Shown here piece by piece: positions 52,924 to 61,630 of a stretch of DNA of 64,000 nt. Within the stretch, counting starts at the first letter, position 1, and each line of letters opens with the position of its first letter. The notes beneath the pieces are model-generated. The model ran no database searches, had not been told where the DNA came from, and worked only from the letters and a program-made list of their open reading frames with translations. The stretch is from Azospirillum formosense (GTDB lineage Bacteria > Pseudomonadota > Alphaproteobacteria > Azospirillales > Azospirillaceae). The position numbers and the translations under genes were made by a program. Location of the stretch: contig NZ_CP159404.1 of the NCBI RefSeq assembly GCF_040500525.1, forward strand, positions 749,370-813,369. Direction: 5' to 3'.

Positions 52924-54098
52924 CGGGAACGCGGACGGGCCGGCGGGGCAGCACCACCGTCTGGGCGGACATCGATCTGCACGCCCTCGGCCGGAACCTG
53001 GAACGGCTGCGCCGCAGCCTTCCCGGTCAGGCGGTCTTCGGCGTGGTGAAGGCGGACGCCTACGGCCACGGCGCCGGGCCGGTCGGCCGGGCGCTGCAGC
53101 GGTTCGGGATCGACGGGCTGGTGGTCGCCGACATGGGCGAGGGCATCACCTTGCGGCGGGCCGGGATCACCGCCCCCATCCTGGTGATCGACCCGCCGTT
53201 GCCCAGCCAGCTCCGATTGCCCGCCCTGCACCGGCTGGGCGCCACCGTCACCAGCGCGGCGGAGGCGCGGGCGCTCGCCACCGCCGCCAACCGCGCCGGG
53301 CGGACGGTGGAGGTGCATGTCCGGGTGAACACCGGTTTCGCCGGCTTCGGTGTGCCGCGGGCGGAGCTGACCGACCTGCTGGCCGCGGTGGCCGCCGCGC
53401 CGGCTCTGCGGCTGGAGGGCCTCTACACCCACCTGTCCGGCTCCTACGGCCCCGATGAGGACGGCGGGCTGGCGGAGCTGGAGCGCTTCGGCGAGGCGGT
53501 CGAGGCGGCGCGGGCCGCCGGGCGGCTGCCGGCGCTGGTCCACGCGCTCAGCAGCCCGGCCCTCGGCCGGCCCCTGCTGACCGCGGCCGCGGCGCGCATC
53601 GGCTGCACGGCGGTGCGCTGCGGCGCCGCCCTGTTGGGCATCCGCATGGCCGACGGGGACCCGCCCCTGCCCCTGGCCCCGGTGATGAGCGTGAAGGCCC
53701 GCGTCTCCCGCGTGACGGCGCTGGAACCGGGCGACGTCGCCGATTACGCCGCCACCGGCGCGGCGCCGCGGCGCACGCCGGTGGCGGTCCTGCCTTTCGG
53801 CTTCGCCGACGGCCACCACCTGCACCGGCTGGCCGGCGGGGTCCTGCTGATCCGGGGCCGCCCGGCGCCGGTCCTGGGGCGCCCCTTCATGAGCAGCCTG
53901 CTGGCCGACGTGACGGACATTCCCGGCGTCCAGCCAGGCGACGAGGCCGTCCTGATCGGGCAGCAGGGCGATCACCGGATCACCGCGGAGGACGTCGCGG
54001 CGCGGTCCGGGCTGCGGCCCAGCGCGGTCCCGCTTCTCGGGCCGCGGGTCGTCCGCCGCTACCGGTCGAGCACCGCGAGGGAGGACCGGACGGAATGA
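52920..54098 (+). CDS. Alanine-racemase-fold (fold type III) PLP protein lacking racemase residues
   Basis: A 392-residue protein with an N-terminal alanine-racemase barrel (VWADIDLHALGRNLERL; PLP lysine K44 in VVKADAYGHG; VHALSSPA) and the C-terminal beta domain (LPFGFADGHH, VLIGQQGDHRITAEDVA). Compared from memory with Geobacillus Alr, the alignment through these blocks is gapless. The second catalytic base Tyr265 is replaced by G280 (DYAATG), Asp313 by S325 (GRPFMSS), Lys129 by R135 and Arg136 by G142, whereas the PLP lysine and an Arg in VRCGAALLG remain. It should still bind PLP but is unlikely to racemise alanine normally. It is coupled by ATGA to both neighbours. Confidence 0.85.
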   Translation: MTGTRTGRRGSTTVWADIDLHALGRNLERLRRSLPGQAVFGVVKADAYGHGAGPVGRALQRFGIDGLVVADMGEGITLRRAGITAPILVIDPPLPSQLRLPALHRLGATVTSAAEARALATAANRAGRTVEVHVRVNTGFAGFGVPRAELTDLLAAVAAAPALRLEGLYTHLSGSYGPDEDGGLAELERFGEAVEAARAAGRLPALVHALSSPALGRPLLTAAAARIGCTAVRCGAALLGIRMADGDPPLPLAPVMSVKARVSRVTALEPGDVADYAATGAAPRRTPVAVLPFGFADGHHLHRLAGGVLLIRGRPAPVLGRPFMSSLLADVTDIPGVQPGDEAVLIGQQGDHRITAEDVAARSGLRPSAVPLLGPRVVRRYRSSTAREDRTE

Positions 54099-55297
54099 GC
54101 GAAGCTGTCCCGCCGTCTAGCCGCCGAGCCCTTGCCGACGAACCGGAAGCCGCGGCGCTGACCCGCCGCGGCTGGATGGCCGGGGCCGCCGCCGCCGGTC
54201 TCGGCGCCCTCTGCGCGGCGCCCACGGCCCTGGCCGCCCCCCGACCCTTCCCGTCGGTCCGGGAGGTGCCCCGGCGCTGGCGGATCGGCTACGCCGAATC
54301 CATGCCCTACGGCAATTACGCCGCGACGCTCGCCGCTATCCTCGGCGAACTGGAGCGGATGGGTTGGACCGGCCCGCTGACGGGACTGCCCTACCGCCCG
54401 GGACAGACCGACACCGCCAGCCTGTGGTCCTGGCTGTCCGCCCGCGCCGGCAGCCCGGTTCTCGACTTCGTCGCCGACGCCCACGCCACCAACCTGACGG
54501 CCGAGGGCGCCGCCGCGCTGGTGCGGCGTCTGCAGGACCCGGGCGACATTGACCTGATGATCGTCATGGGCACGGTCTCCGGCGTCGCACTGGCGACCGA
54601 CGCGCACCGGGTGCCGGTCCTCGCCTTCTCCTGCACCAACCCGATCGCCGCCGGGATCGTCGAGTCGGAAACCGACACCGGGAGCGACCATGTGTGGGCG
54701 CATCTCGACCCGCGGCGGTTCCAGCGCCAGCTGTCCATCTTCCACAGGACCTTCCGGTTCCAGCGGCTGGGCATCGCCTACGACGACAGCCCGACGGGGC
54801 GGGCCATCGCCTCGCTGCCCGACATCGAGGCGATGGCCGAGCGGACCGGGTTCGAACTGGTGGAGCGGCACGTCCGCGCGCCGATCGACCACCTCGACCA
54901 ATACCGCTACGAGGTCGAGCTGACCGACGCCTGGGAGGCGCTGTCGCGCGAGGCGGAGGCCGTCTACATCACCTATGGGCGCTGGCCGCTGGACCGCTTC
55001 TCCGCGCTGGTCCGGCCCTTCCTGAAACAGCGCATCCCGACCTTCTCGCAGCTCGGCCCCGAGGAGGTGGAGCGCGGCGCGCTGATGAGCATCGCCCGCG
55101 CCGACATGGCAGGCATCGGCCATTTCGGTGCCGCCACCATCGCCCGCGTCATGGCCGGCGAACCGTTGCGCCACCTGCCGCAGGTCTATTTCGACACGCC
55201 CTCCATCGCCTGGAACGCCGCGACCGCGGCGGCCATCGGCTACCGCATCCCCTTTCCGGCGCTGCTGGCGGCGGATTCACTGCACGGAGTGCTCTAG
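54095..55297 (+). CDS. Orphan ABC-type substrate-binding protein (PF04392-like)
   Basis: A 400-residue exported receptor. A twin-arginine-like signal (LTRRGWMAGAAAAGLGALCAAP...ALA) precedes RIGYAESMPYGNYAATLAAILGELERMGW, DIDLMIVMGTVSGVALATDAHRVPVLAFSCTNPIAAGIV and EAVYITYGRWPLDRFSALVRPFLKQRIPTF. This follows the family of TrpX-type receptors that bind small aromatic or related ligands in a type I periplasmic-binding fold. No ABC permease or ATPase lies in the operon, so it may act as a ligand receptor for signalling proteins encoded next to it. Its start overlaps the upstream stop by ATGA and its stop is 2 bp before the next start. Confidence 0.82.
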   Translation: MSEAVPPSSRRALADEPEAAALTRRGWMAGAAAAGLGALCAAPTALAAPRPFPSVREVPRRWRIGYAESMPYGNYAATLAAILGELERMGWTGPLTGLPYRPGQTDTASLWSWLSARAGSPVLDFVADAHATNLTAEGAAALVRRLQDPGDIDLMIVMGTVSGVALATDAHRVPVLAFSCTNPIAAGIVESETDTGSDHVWAHLDPRRFQRQLSIFHRTFRFQRLGIAYDDSPTGRAIASLPDIEAMAERTGFELVERHVRAPIDHLDQYRYEVELTDAWEALSREAEAVYITYGRWPLDRFSALVRPFLKQRIPTFSQLGPEEVERGALMSIARADMAGIGHFGAATIARVMAGEPLRHLPQVYFDTPSIAWNAATAAAIGYRIPFPALLAADSLHGVL

Positions 55298-55299
55298 CC

Positions 55300-57834
55300 A
55301 TGGCCTCGTCCGGCGCCGCGCATGGCCGATCCGGCCCCCTCCGCGCCTTCTTGGTGTCGGTGCTTCTGGTCGGGGTGACCCTCGCCTTCAGCCTGAGCAT
55401 CAATCTCGGCTCCGTCCGCCAGAACCACGCGGGCACGCTGATGGCCGCCTTCGCGGTGGTCGGCGGCAAGACCGTCGAGAACGTCCAGGACGCGCTGGGC
55501 TACGGCAAGCCGTTGGACGACTTCTACGGGCTGGAGGCGATCCTGGACCAGCTCGCCGCCACCCTGCCCTGGGCGCGGGGGATCGGGGTGGTGGTGGCGG
55601 ACGGGCGCGTCGTCGCCACCGCCCGGGGCCGGCCCGTGGAGCCGGCGCCGGAGGCCACCCTGCGTCGCGCCCGCGCCGAGCTGGAGCGGCGCCCCCATTG
55701 GTTCCGGCACGATGCCGACAACGGCACCTACGCCCTCTATCTGCCGATCCGCATCCCCGGCGCGGCGGAGCGGGACGGCCGGACGGCCGACGCTCCCGCC
55801 GGCTTCCTGATCATCCAGTCCGACAGCGCCAGGGTGGACGACCGCGTCGAGGAGTTCCGCGACCGCACCCTGCCGCAGCTCCTGTGGACGGGGCTGGGGA
55901 CGGTCGGCTTCCTCGGCCTGACCGGTCTGGTCATGGCCTTCGGGCTGCGCCGCGCGCCGGAGGGGCGCCGGGTCCGGCTGGAGCGCCTGCGCCGGCTGCT
56001 GGCGCTCGGCGCGATGCTGGTCGCACAGACCGCGGCGGCGGCGGAATGCTACACGCTGATCTCCACCGCCCATCTGGAGGCCGCCGAACAGGCGACCCAG
56101 ATCGTCGCCCGGATGATCCGCAACGACGTCGAGTCCGTGGTCCGCCGCGGGCTCGACTACGGGTCGCTGGCCGGGGTTGACGGCTATTTCGACCGCATCC
56201 GCGCCAGCATGCCGACCCTGCAGACCATCGAGCTGGCCCTCCCCGGCGCCACCCCGCCGAGCCACGACGCCCGCCACATCGTGGCCGGCGTCCCCTTCCT
56301 GTCGGACATGCCGGACGTGACGCTGCGCTGGCCGCTCGCTCAGGACCGCGGCGGCGAGGCGCGCGAGCTGGTGGCCGTCGTCGACGGCGACCGGGTGGCC
56401 GCCCAGCTGACCGAGTTCGGTCTGGACATGGCGACCATCCTCGTCACCTCGCTGCTGTTCATGTTCGAGATGGACCGCGTGCTCGGCGGACGGACGCGGA
56501 TGGCCCGCCGCTCGGGCGACGGGCGGGCCGAACCGGGCGAGGCCGACCCGCCCAGGCCCGCGCCGGGCGCGACCGGCGATTTCGCCGGCTCCATCCGCTT
56601 CTCGGCCTTTCTGATGTATTTCGGCGCCTTTTTGCCGGTGTCCTTCGTCCCGCTGCTGATGAGCAGCTTCGGCGGGGCCCCCTTTCCCCCGCTGTCGCCG
56701 TCCCAGATGGCCGCGGCACCCCTGACGGCGGAAATGCTGTGCGGGGTCGCCGCGGCGCTGGCCGCCGGACGGCTGACCGGCCGGTTCGGCTGGCGGGCGG
56801 TCTCGCTGGCCGGCTTCGCGGCGGCGGCGGCGGGCATGGCGCTGGCCGCCGTGGCGGCGATGGCCGCCGACCCGCTGCTGTTCGTGATGGCCCGCGGGCT
56901 GAGCGGAGCCGGCGGCATGACCGGGCTGATCGCCGCGAACGCCCTGATCGGGCGGCTGCGCGGGGTTTCCGAAACGTCCGCTCTGCAATCGGGGCTGTTC
57001 GCCGGCATGTATGCCGGGGTGAATTGCGGGGCCGTGTCGGGCGCCCTGCTCTCCACCACCTACGGGCCGGTGACGGTGTTCGCCGGGGGGGCCGTGATCC
57101 CGGTCGCCGGGCTGCTCTACACCGCGTTCGGCGTTCCCCGCCTGCCCGGAACCGTCCCGCCGGATGTTCACTGCGCGCCGGCGGCGCTCTCAACGCCTTG
57201 CGGGACGGTCCAGCCGCGGCGGCGGCGCATCAAGGTGCCGCTGTTCCTGGCGCTGATCTCCCTGCCCACCGCGGTGGCGGCGATGTTCCTGCCCTTCTAC
57301 CTGCCGCTGTTCATCGCGGACCTCGGCCTGTCGTCGGCGACGGTGGGCCGCGCCTACCTGCTGCACGGCCTGTGCGTCGTGCTGGCCGGGCCGCTGCTGA
57401 CCCGCATGGCGGCGCGGCGCCTGCCGATTCCGGGGGTGACGCTGCTGTCCGCGGCGATGATCGCCGGGGCGCTGGCCCTGTTCGGTCTCCAGGCGTCCCT
57501 GTGGACGGCCTTCGCCACGGTGTTCCTGATCGGCCTCGCGGAGAGTTTCGGCCTGTCCGCCCAGATCCGTCACGCCGAGCTTCTGGCGGCGCGCGAGGCG
57601 CGGCGGCGCGACTCCGTGCTGGCCCTGCACGTCAACGCCCGCAAGCTGGGACAGGCCGCCGGTCCGCCGCTGTTCGGCACGCTGGCCGCCGCCGTCCCGC
57701 TGGGCGCCGGACCGCAGGGTGTGGGAATGATCGGCGGGCTGCTGGCCGCAAGCCTGCTGCTCTTCGCCCTTCTGACATGGCGGCGGACCGTCCCGCACCG
57801 CACCGGGCGGACGCGGACGGAGAACGGACGATGA
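55300..57834 (+). CDS. Double periplasmic-sensor region fused to an MFS transporter
   Basis: An 844-residue membrane protein of unusual build. Residues 15-36 are a membrane helix, followed by a 150-residue periplasmic domain (LDQLAATLPWARGIGVVVADGRVVATARG); helices at about 195-215 and 228-248; a second periplasmic domain (TQIVARMIRNDVESVVRRGLDYGSLAGVDGYFDRI); a fourth helix (MATILVTSLLFMFEMDRVL); a Pro/Arg linker; then a 12-helix MFS carrier (about 445-835, with RLTGRFGWRAVSLAGF and GRLRGVSETSALQSGLFAGMYAGVN). The first half resembles extracytoplasmic parts of sensor kinases and cyclases but is wired to a transporter. Substrate unknown. Confidence 0.82.
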   Translation: MASSGAAHGRSGPLRAFLVSVLLVGVTLAFSLSINLGSVRQNHAGTLMAAFAVVGGKTVENVQDALGYGKPLDDFYGLEAILDQLAATLPWARGIGVVVADGRVVATARGRPVEPAPEATLRRARAELERRPHWFRHDADNGTYALYLPIRIPGAAERDGRTADAPAGFLIIQSDSARVDDRVEEFRDRTLPQLLWTGLGTVGFLGLTGLVMAFGLRRAPEGRRVRLERLRRLLALGAMLVAQTAAAAECYTLISTAHLEAAEQATQIVARMIRNDVESVVRRGLDYGSLAGVDGYFDRIRASMPTLQTIELALPGATPPSHDARHIVAGVPFLSDMPDVTLRWPLAQDRGGEARELVAVVDGDRVAAQLTEFGLDMATILVTSLLFMFEMDRVLGGRTRMARRSGDGRAEPGEADPPRPAPGATGDFAGSIRFSAFLMYFGAFLPVSFVPLLMSSFGGAPFPPLSPSQMAAAPLTAEMLCGVAAALAAGRLTGRFGWRAVSLAGFAAAAAGMALAAVAAMAADPLLFVMARGLSGAGGMTGLIAANALIGRLRGVSETSALQSGLFAGMYAGVNCGAVSGALLSTTYGPVTVFAGGAVIPVAGLLYTAFGVPRLPGTVPPDVHCAPAALSTPCGTVQPRRRRIKVPLFLALISLPTAVAAMFLPFYLPLFIADLGLSSATVGRAYLLHGLCVVLAGPLLTRMAARRLPIPGVTLLSAAMIAGALALFGLQASLWTAFATVFLIGLAESFGLSAQIRHAELLAAREARRRDSVLALHVNARKLGQAAGPPLFGTLAAAVPLGAGPQGVGMIGGLLAASLLLFALLTWRRTVPHRTGRTRTENGR

Positions 57835-58358
57835 CCGGGCTGCGCTTCGCCCGCCTGACGCCGGACGCGCTGCGCGCCGTCCTGGAATTGCAGCGGGAGG
57901 CCTGCGGCCCGCTGATGCACCCGCTCACCGAGGCCGAGCTGTCGGACATGCTGGCCGGACCGCGAATGGACCGCGGGATGGTGCTCGGCGCCCTGACCGA
58001 CCGCGCGCTCGCCGGTTTCCTCGCCGTGCAGTTCCCCGGCCGGTCCGCCCACAATCTGGGCCGTGACTATGGTCTTCCGGACGGGGACCTCGACCGGGCG
58101 CTGCACTTCACCGGCATCCTGGTGCATCCGGACCGGCGCGGGCAGGGCCTGCACCGGCGCCTGATCGAAGCCGCCGCCCACGGGGCGCTGCCGCCGGAGC
58201 GGCACCGCTACTGGTTCGCCACCGTCCGGCCCGAGAACACGGCGAGCGTGCGCGGCATGCTGTCGGTCGGCATGCGCGTCTTCGCGCGCAAGCCCAAACA
58301 CGACGGGCACGACCGTCTCCTCTTCGTCCGCGACCTGTCCGCCCCGGGCGGTGGCTGA
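57831..58358 (+). CDS. GNAT-family N-acetyltransferase
   Basis: A 175-residue cytoplasmic enzyme. The acetyl-CoA-binding motif A is FTGILVHPDRRGQGLHRRLIEAAAHGALP (R/Q-x-x-G-x-G/L type), followed by HRYWFATVRPENTASVRGMLSVGMRVFARK, the usual motif B region. The acceptor is unknown; an amino acid, amine or peptide is typical. It overlaps the upstream transporter stop by ATGA, so it is translated with it, and may modify the compound handled by the MFS or PLP proteins. Confidence 0.85.
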   Translation: MTGLRFARLTPDALRAVLELQREACGPLMHPLTEAELSDMLAGPRMDRGMVLGALTDRALAGFLAVQFPGRSAHNLGRDYGLPDGDLDRALHFTGILVHPDRRGQGLHRRLIEAAAHGALPPERHRYWFATVRPENTASVRGMLSVGMRVFARKPKHDGHDRLLFVRDLSAPGGG

Positions 58359-58410
58359 GGCCGCCTTGTCATCGTCGCCACCGCCCTTCTGGCCCTCCGG
58401 AGACCGCCCG

Positions 58411-60552
58411 ATGTCCCAAACGCCGTACCGCATACGCCTGCGCGTGGGAATCGCGCTGGCCTTCCTGCTGACGACGGTGCCGCTGATCGCGGTGATGCTC
58501 AGCTACCTCTACCACGAGAACTCCCGCACCGCGCTGGAGGTGGCGTCGCAATCCATCGCGCGCACCACCCAGACGGTCACCAACGACCTGAACGGTCTGG
58601 TCAGCCCGGTGGCCCGCGTCGCCGAGGCGATGGCCGGATTCGGGCGGATCGACCGGAACGGGCTGCGCCGCATCGAATCGCTGCGCTACTTCTCCGACGC
58701 CCTGGCCACCCTGCCGCAGCTCGCCTCGCTCTATGTCGGCTTCGCCGGGGATGGGGCGTTTTTCCAGATGGCGCGGCTGGCCCCCGACGGCGGGCGTTTC
58801 GGCCCCGCCGCGCCGCCGCCGGGCAGCGCGCTCGCCCTGCGCATGCAGGATTCCAGTTCGGGCCGGTTCGCCGACTCCTATTTCTACCTGCGCTCCTGGG
58901 GACAGGTCACCGGCGTGGAGCGGGCGGAGGCGACGGAGGACCCGCGCACCGCCCCCTGGTACGTGACGGCACAAACGGCCGGGGCGGCGGTGATGTCCGA
59001 CGCCTTCGTTCTGCCGGCGACCCGGCGGCCGGTGGTCACCGTCTCCTACCGGATGGCCACCGACGACGGGGTGCCCATCGGCACCATCGGGGCCGACGTC
59101 TCGCTGGACCGGCTGGCGGCCCGGCTGGACGCCCTGCGCATCGGCCCCTCCGGGGCGGTGTTCGTGATCGACGGCACCGGGCGGGTGATCTGCCACAACC
59201 GGGCCGATCTGCTGGTCGGCGGCGACGGCGCTGCGGTGGCGCTCCACACCACCGCGTCCTTCCCCGACCCGGTGCTGGCCGAGGCGGTGGAGCGCCGCAA
59301 CAGCGGGGCCGGCGACCGCTTCATCGCGCCGCTGGGGCCGCAGGGCCGCGACTACATCGTCGAGTTCGCGACCCTGGCCGACGGGATCGGCAGCGGCTGG
59401 ACCGTCGGCGTGGCGGTGGAAGTGGACGAGTTCGTCGGTTCGCTGCGCCGCGCCACCTACCGCATCGTCGTGATCGGCGCCGGGCTTCTGGCGGTGTCGG
59501 TGCTGCTGCTGCTCTGGCTGTCGCACCGGCTGACCCGCCCGATGCAGGACATCGTATCGGAAACCAAGCGCATCCGTCATTTCGACCTGACCGGCCGCTT
59601 CGCCGTCCGCACCCGCGTGCAGGAGGTGGCGGAGCTGGCCGGCGCCGTGGAGGCCATGAAGGGCGGGCTGCGCCGCTTCGGCGCCTATGTGCCCAAGGCG
59701 CTGGTCCGCGACATCATCGTCACCGGCGACGGCGGCGAGCTGGGCGGCGAGACGCGCGCCCTCAGCATCCTGTTCAGCGACATCGCCGGCTTCACCGCGA
59801 CCAGCGAGTCCATGCCGCCGCAGCAGGTGCTGGACCGGCTGACCACCTATTTCGAGCGGATGACCGCCTGCATCCACGGCCATGGCGGCACCGTGGACAA
59901 GTTCATCGGCGACGCCATCATGGCCTTCTGGAACGCCCCGCGCCCCGATCCGGACCACGCGGAGCACGCCTGCCTCGCCGCGCTCGGCTGCCTGTCGGTC
60001 AACCGCGCCATCAACGACGCCTGCCTCGCCGCCGGGATGCCGCCGATGCCCACCCGCTTCGGCCTGCATCTGGGCGAGGTGGTGGTGGGCAACGTCGGCT
60101 CCTCCGACCGCATGCAGTACACCGCGCTGGGCTCCCACGTGAACCTCGCCTCGCGCATCGAGGGGCTGAACAAGGTCTACGGCACCAGCATCCTGGTCAC
60201 CGGGGCGGTGGAGCACGCGGTGCGCGGGCGCTTCCTGTTCCGGCCCATCGATCTCGCCGTGCCCTCGGGCCTGTCGTCGCCGATCGAGCTGTTCGAGCTG
60301 GTCGGCGCGCTCAACCCGCATTCGGCCTTCGCCCGCCCGCCGGAGACCCACGACCTGTGCCGCCAGTGGCACGTCGCCGTCTCGCTCTACCGCGGCCGGC
60401 GGTGGTCGGCCGCGCTGGACCTGCTGCGGCCCCTGGCCGACGAGCCGGAGGTGGCGGCGCTCGCCCGGCTCTACATCGCGCGCTGCGAACGGTTGATCGC
60501 CGATCCTCCCGGCGACGGCTGGACCCCCGCCGAGCATTTCAAGACCAAGTAA
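58411..60552 (+). CDS. Membrane-bound class III adenylate cyclase with dCache sensor and HAMP domain
   Basis: A 713-residue signalling protein. One helix (about 10-32), a large periplasmic double-Cache-like domain (TQTVTNDLNGLVSPVARVAEAMAGF..., ATEDPRTAPWYVTAQ, GTIGADVSLDRLAARLDALRIGPSGAVFVIDGTGRVICH), a second helix near 355-377, a HAMP segment (SHRLTRPMQDIVSETKRIRHFDL), then the cyclase. Metal aspartates D457 (LFSDIAGFT) and D501 (IGDAIMAFW), adenine-selecting K497, and the N-x-x-S-R transition-state block (NLASRIEG) are all present, so cAMP production is expected. CGGAGA lies 8 nt before the ATG. It is followed after 15 bp by a TRAP receptor. Confidence 0.92.
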   Translation: MSQTPYRIRLRVGIALAFLLTTVPLIAVMLSYLYHENSRTALEVASQSIARTTQTVTNDLNGLVSPVARVAEAMAGFGRIDRNGLRRIESLRYFSDALATLPQLASLYVGFAGDGAFFQMARLAPDGGRFGPAAPPPGSALALRMQDSSSGRFADSYFYLRSWGQVTGVERAEATEDPRTAPWYVTAQTAGAAVMSDAFVLPATRRPVVTVSYRMATDDGVPIGTIGADVSLDRLAARLDALRIGPSGAVFVIDGTGRVICHNRADLLVGGDGAAVALHTTASFPDPVLAEAVERRNSGAGDRFIAPLGPQGRDYIVEFATLADGIGSGWTVGVAVEVDEFVGSLRRATYRIVVIGAGLLAVSVLLLLWLSHRLTRPMQDIVSETKRIRHFDLTGRFAVRTRVQEVAELAGAVEAMKGGLRRFGAYVPKALVRDIIVTGDGGELGGETRALSILFSDIAGFTATSESMPPQQVLDRLTTYFERMTACIHGHGGTVDKFIGDAIMAFWNAPRPDPDHAEHACLAALGCLSVNRAINDACLAAGMPPMPTRFGLHLGEVVVGNVGSSDRMQYTALGSHVNLASRIEGLNKVYGTSILVTGAVEHAVRGRFLFRPIDLAVPSGLSSPIELFELVGALNPHSAFARPPETHDLCRQWHVAVSLYRGRRWSAALDLLRPLADEPEVAALARLYIARCERLIADPPGDGWTPAEHFKTK

Positions 60553-60567
60553 CCGGAAGAGGACGCG

Positions 60568-61608
60568 ATGAGAAGCAGATGGACGGCGCGGCTGATGGCC
60601 GCCTGCACGGTACTGGCGCTGGCGCTCGCCGCCGCCGGGGTGTCCGCCGAGACGGTCATCAAGCTGGCCCACCCCAACCGCAACGACGCCTTCGACAACA
60701 CCGCCGGGGCGATGGCGATCGTGTTCAAGAACCATGTGGAGGTGGTGACCGAGAAGCGCGTGCGGGTGGAGATCTTTCCCGAGGGCCAGATGGGCCGCGA
60801 CGGTGACGCGGTGAAGCTGGTCCGCCAGGGAACCATCCAGTCGGCCATCTCCTCGGTCGGCGGGGTGGCGCCGCTCTACCCGATGCTGGCGGTCATCGAC
60901 CTGCCCTTCGCCTATTCCTCGGTCGCCAACGCCTACGACGTCTTCGACGGCCCCTTCGGCCACCGGCTGGCCGAGGAGATCCGGCGCAAGGCGGGGCTCG
61001 CCGTGCTGGGCTTCGGCGATCCGGGCGGTCTGTTCACCATCACCAACTCCAAGCGCCCGATCCGCCAGCCCGAGGACATGAAGGGGCTGAGGATCCGCAC
61101 CATGGATCTGGAGACGCACCGCACCATGATCGGCAGCCTGGGCGGCACGCCGGTCAACGTCGCCTGGTCGGACCTCTACAACGCGCTGGGCACCGGCGCG
61201 GTGGACGGCCAGATGAATCCGGTGCCGATCGTCCGCTTCGCCCGCTTCGACGAGGTGCAGCGCCACCTGACGCTGAGCAACCACCTGTTCCTCCCCTATG
61301 TCTGGGTGATGAACGCCAGATTCCTGGACGATCTCGCCCCCAGCGACCGCGCGGCGGTGCTGAACGGCGCGCGTCTGGGCGTCGTCGCCAGCCGCGGCCT
61401 CAGCCGCCTGATCGAATCCTCCGACCGCGGCCTGCCGCCGCTGGCGCAGCGCATGGAGGTCCACACGCTGACCCCGCGCGAGGCGGAGGCGTTCCGCAAG
61501 GTCACCCAGCCCGCGGTGCGGCAGGCCATCGAGCGGCGCTTCGGCGCCGAGGGCGTGGAGATGCTGGCTGCCTTCGAACGGGCGATCTGCGAGGAGCGGA
61601 CGCCGTAG
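60568..61608 (+). CDS. Orphan TRAP-type solute-binding protein (DctP family)
   Basis: A 346-residue periplasmic receptor with a signal peptide (MRSRWTARLMAACTVLALALAAAGVSA). DctP-family blocks are VEIFPEGQMGRDGDAVKLVRQGTIQSAISS, DLPFAYSSVANAYDVFDGPFG, MKGLRIRTMDLETHRTMIGSLGGTPVNVAWSDLYNALGTGAVDGQMNP; the Arg in GLRIRTM is the usual carboxylate-binding residue. No TRAP membrane subunits (DctQ/DctM) are present. Following directly on a Cache-type cyclase, it may present a carboxylate-like ligand to that sensor. Last gene of the operon; it converges with the replication module 22 bp away. Confidence 0.9.
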   Translation: MRSRWTARLMAACTVLALALAAAGVSAETVIKLAHPNRNDAFDNTAGAMAIVFKNHVEVVTEKRVRVEIFPEGQMGRDGDAVKLVRQGTIQSAISSVGGVAPLYPMLAVIDLPFAYSSVANAYDVFDGPFGHRLAEEIRRKAGLAVLGFGDPGGLFTITNSKRPIRQPEDMKGLRIRTMDLETHRTMIGSLGGTPVNVAWSDLYNALGTGAVDGQMNPVPIVRFARFDEVQRHLTLSNHLFLPYVWVMNARFLDDLAPSDRAAVLNGARLGVVASRGLSRLIESSDRGLPPLAQRMEVHTLTPREAEAFRKVTQPAVRQAIERRFGAEGVEMLAAFERAICEERTP

Positions 61609-61630
61609 ACGGCGCAGCCGGACGGTCAGC

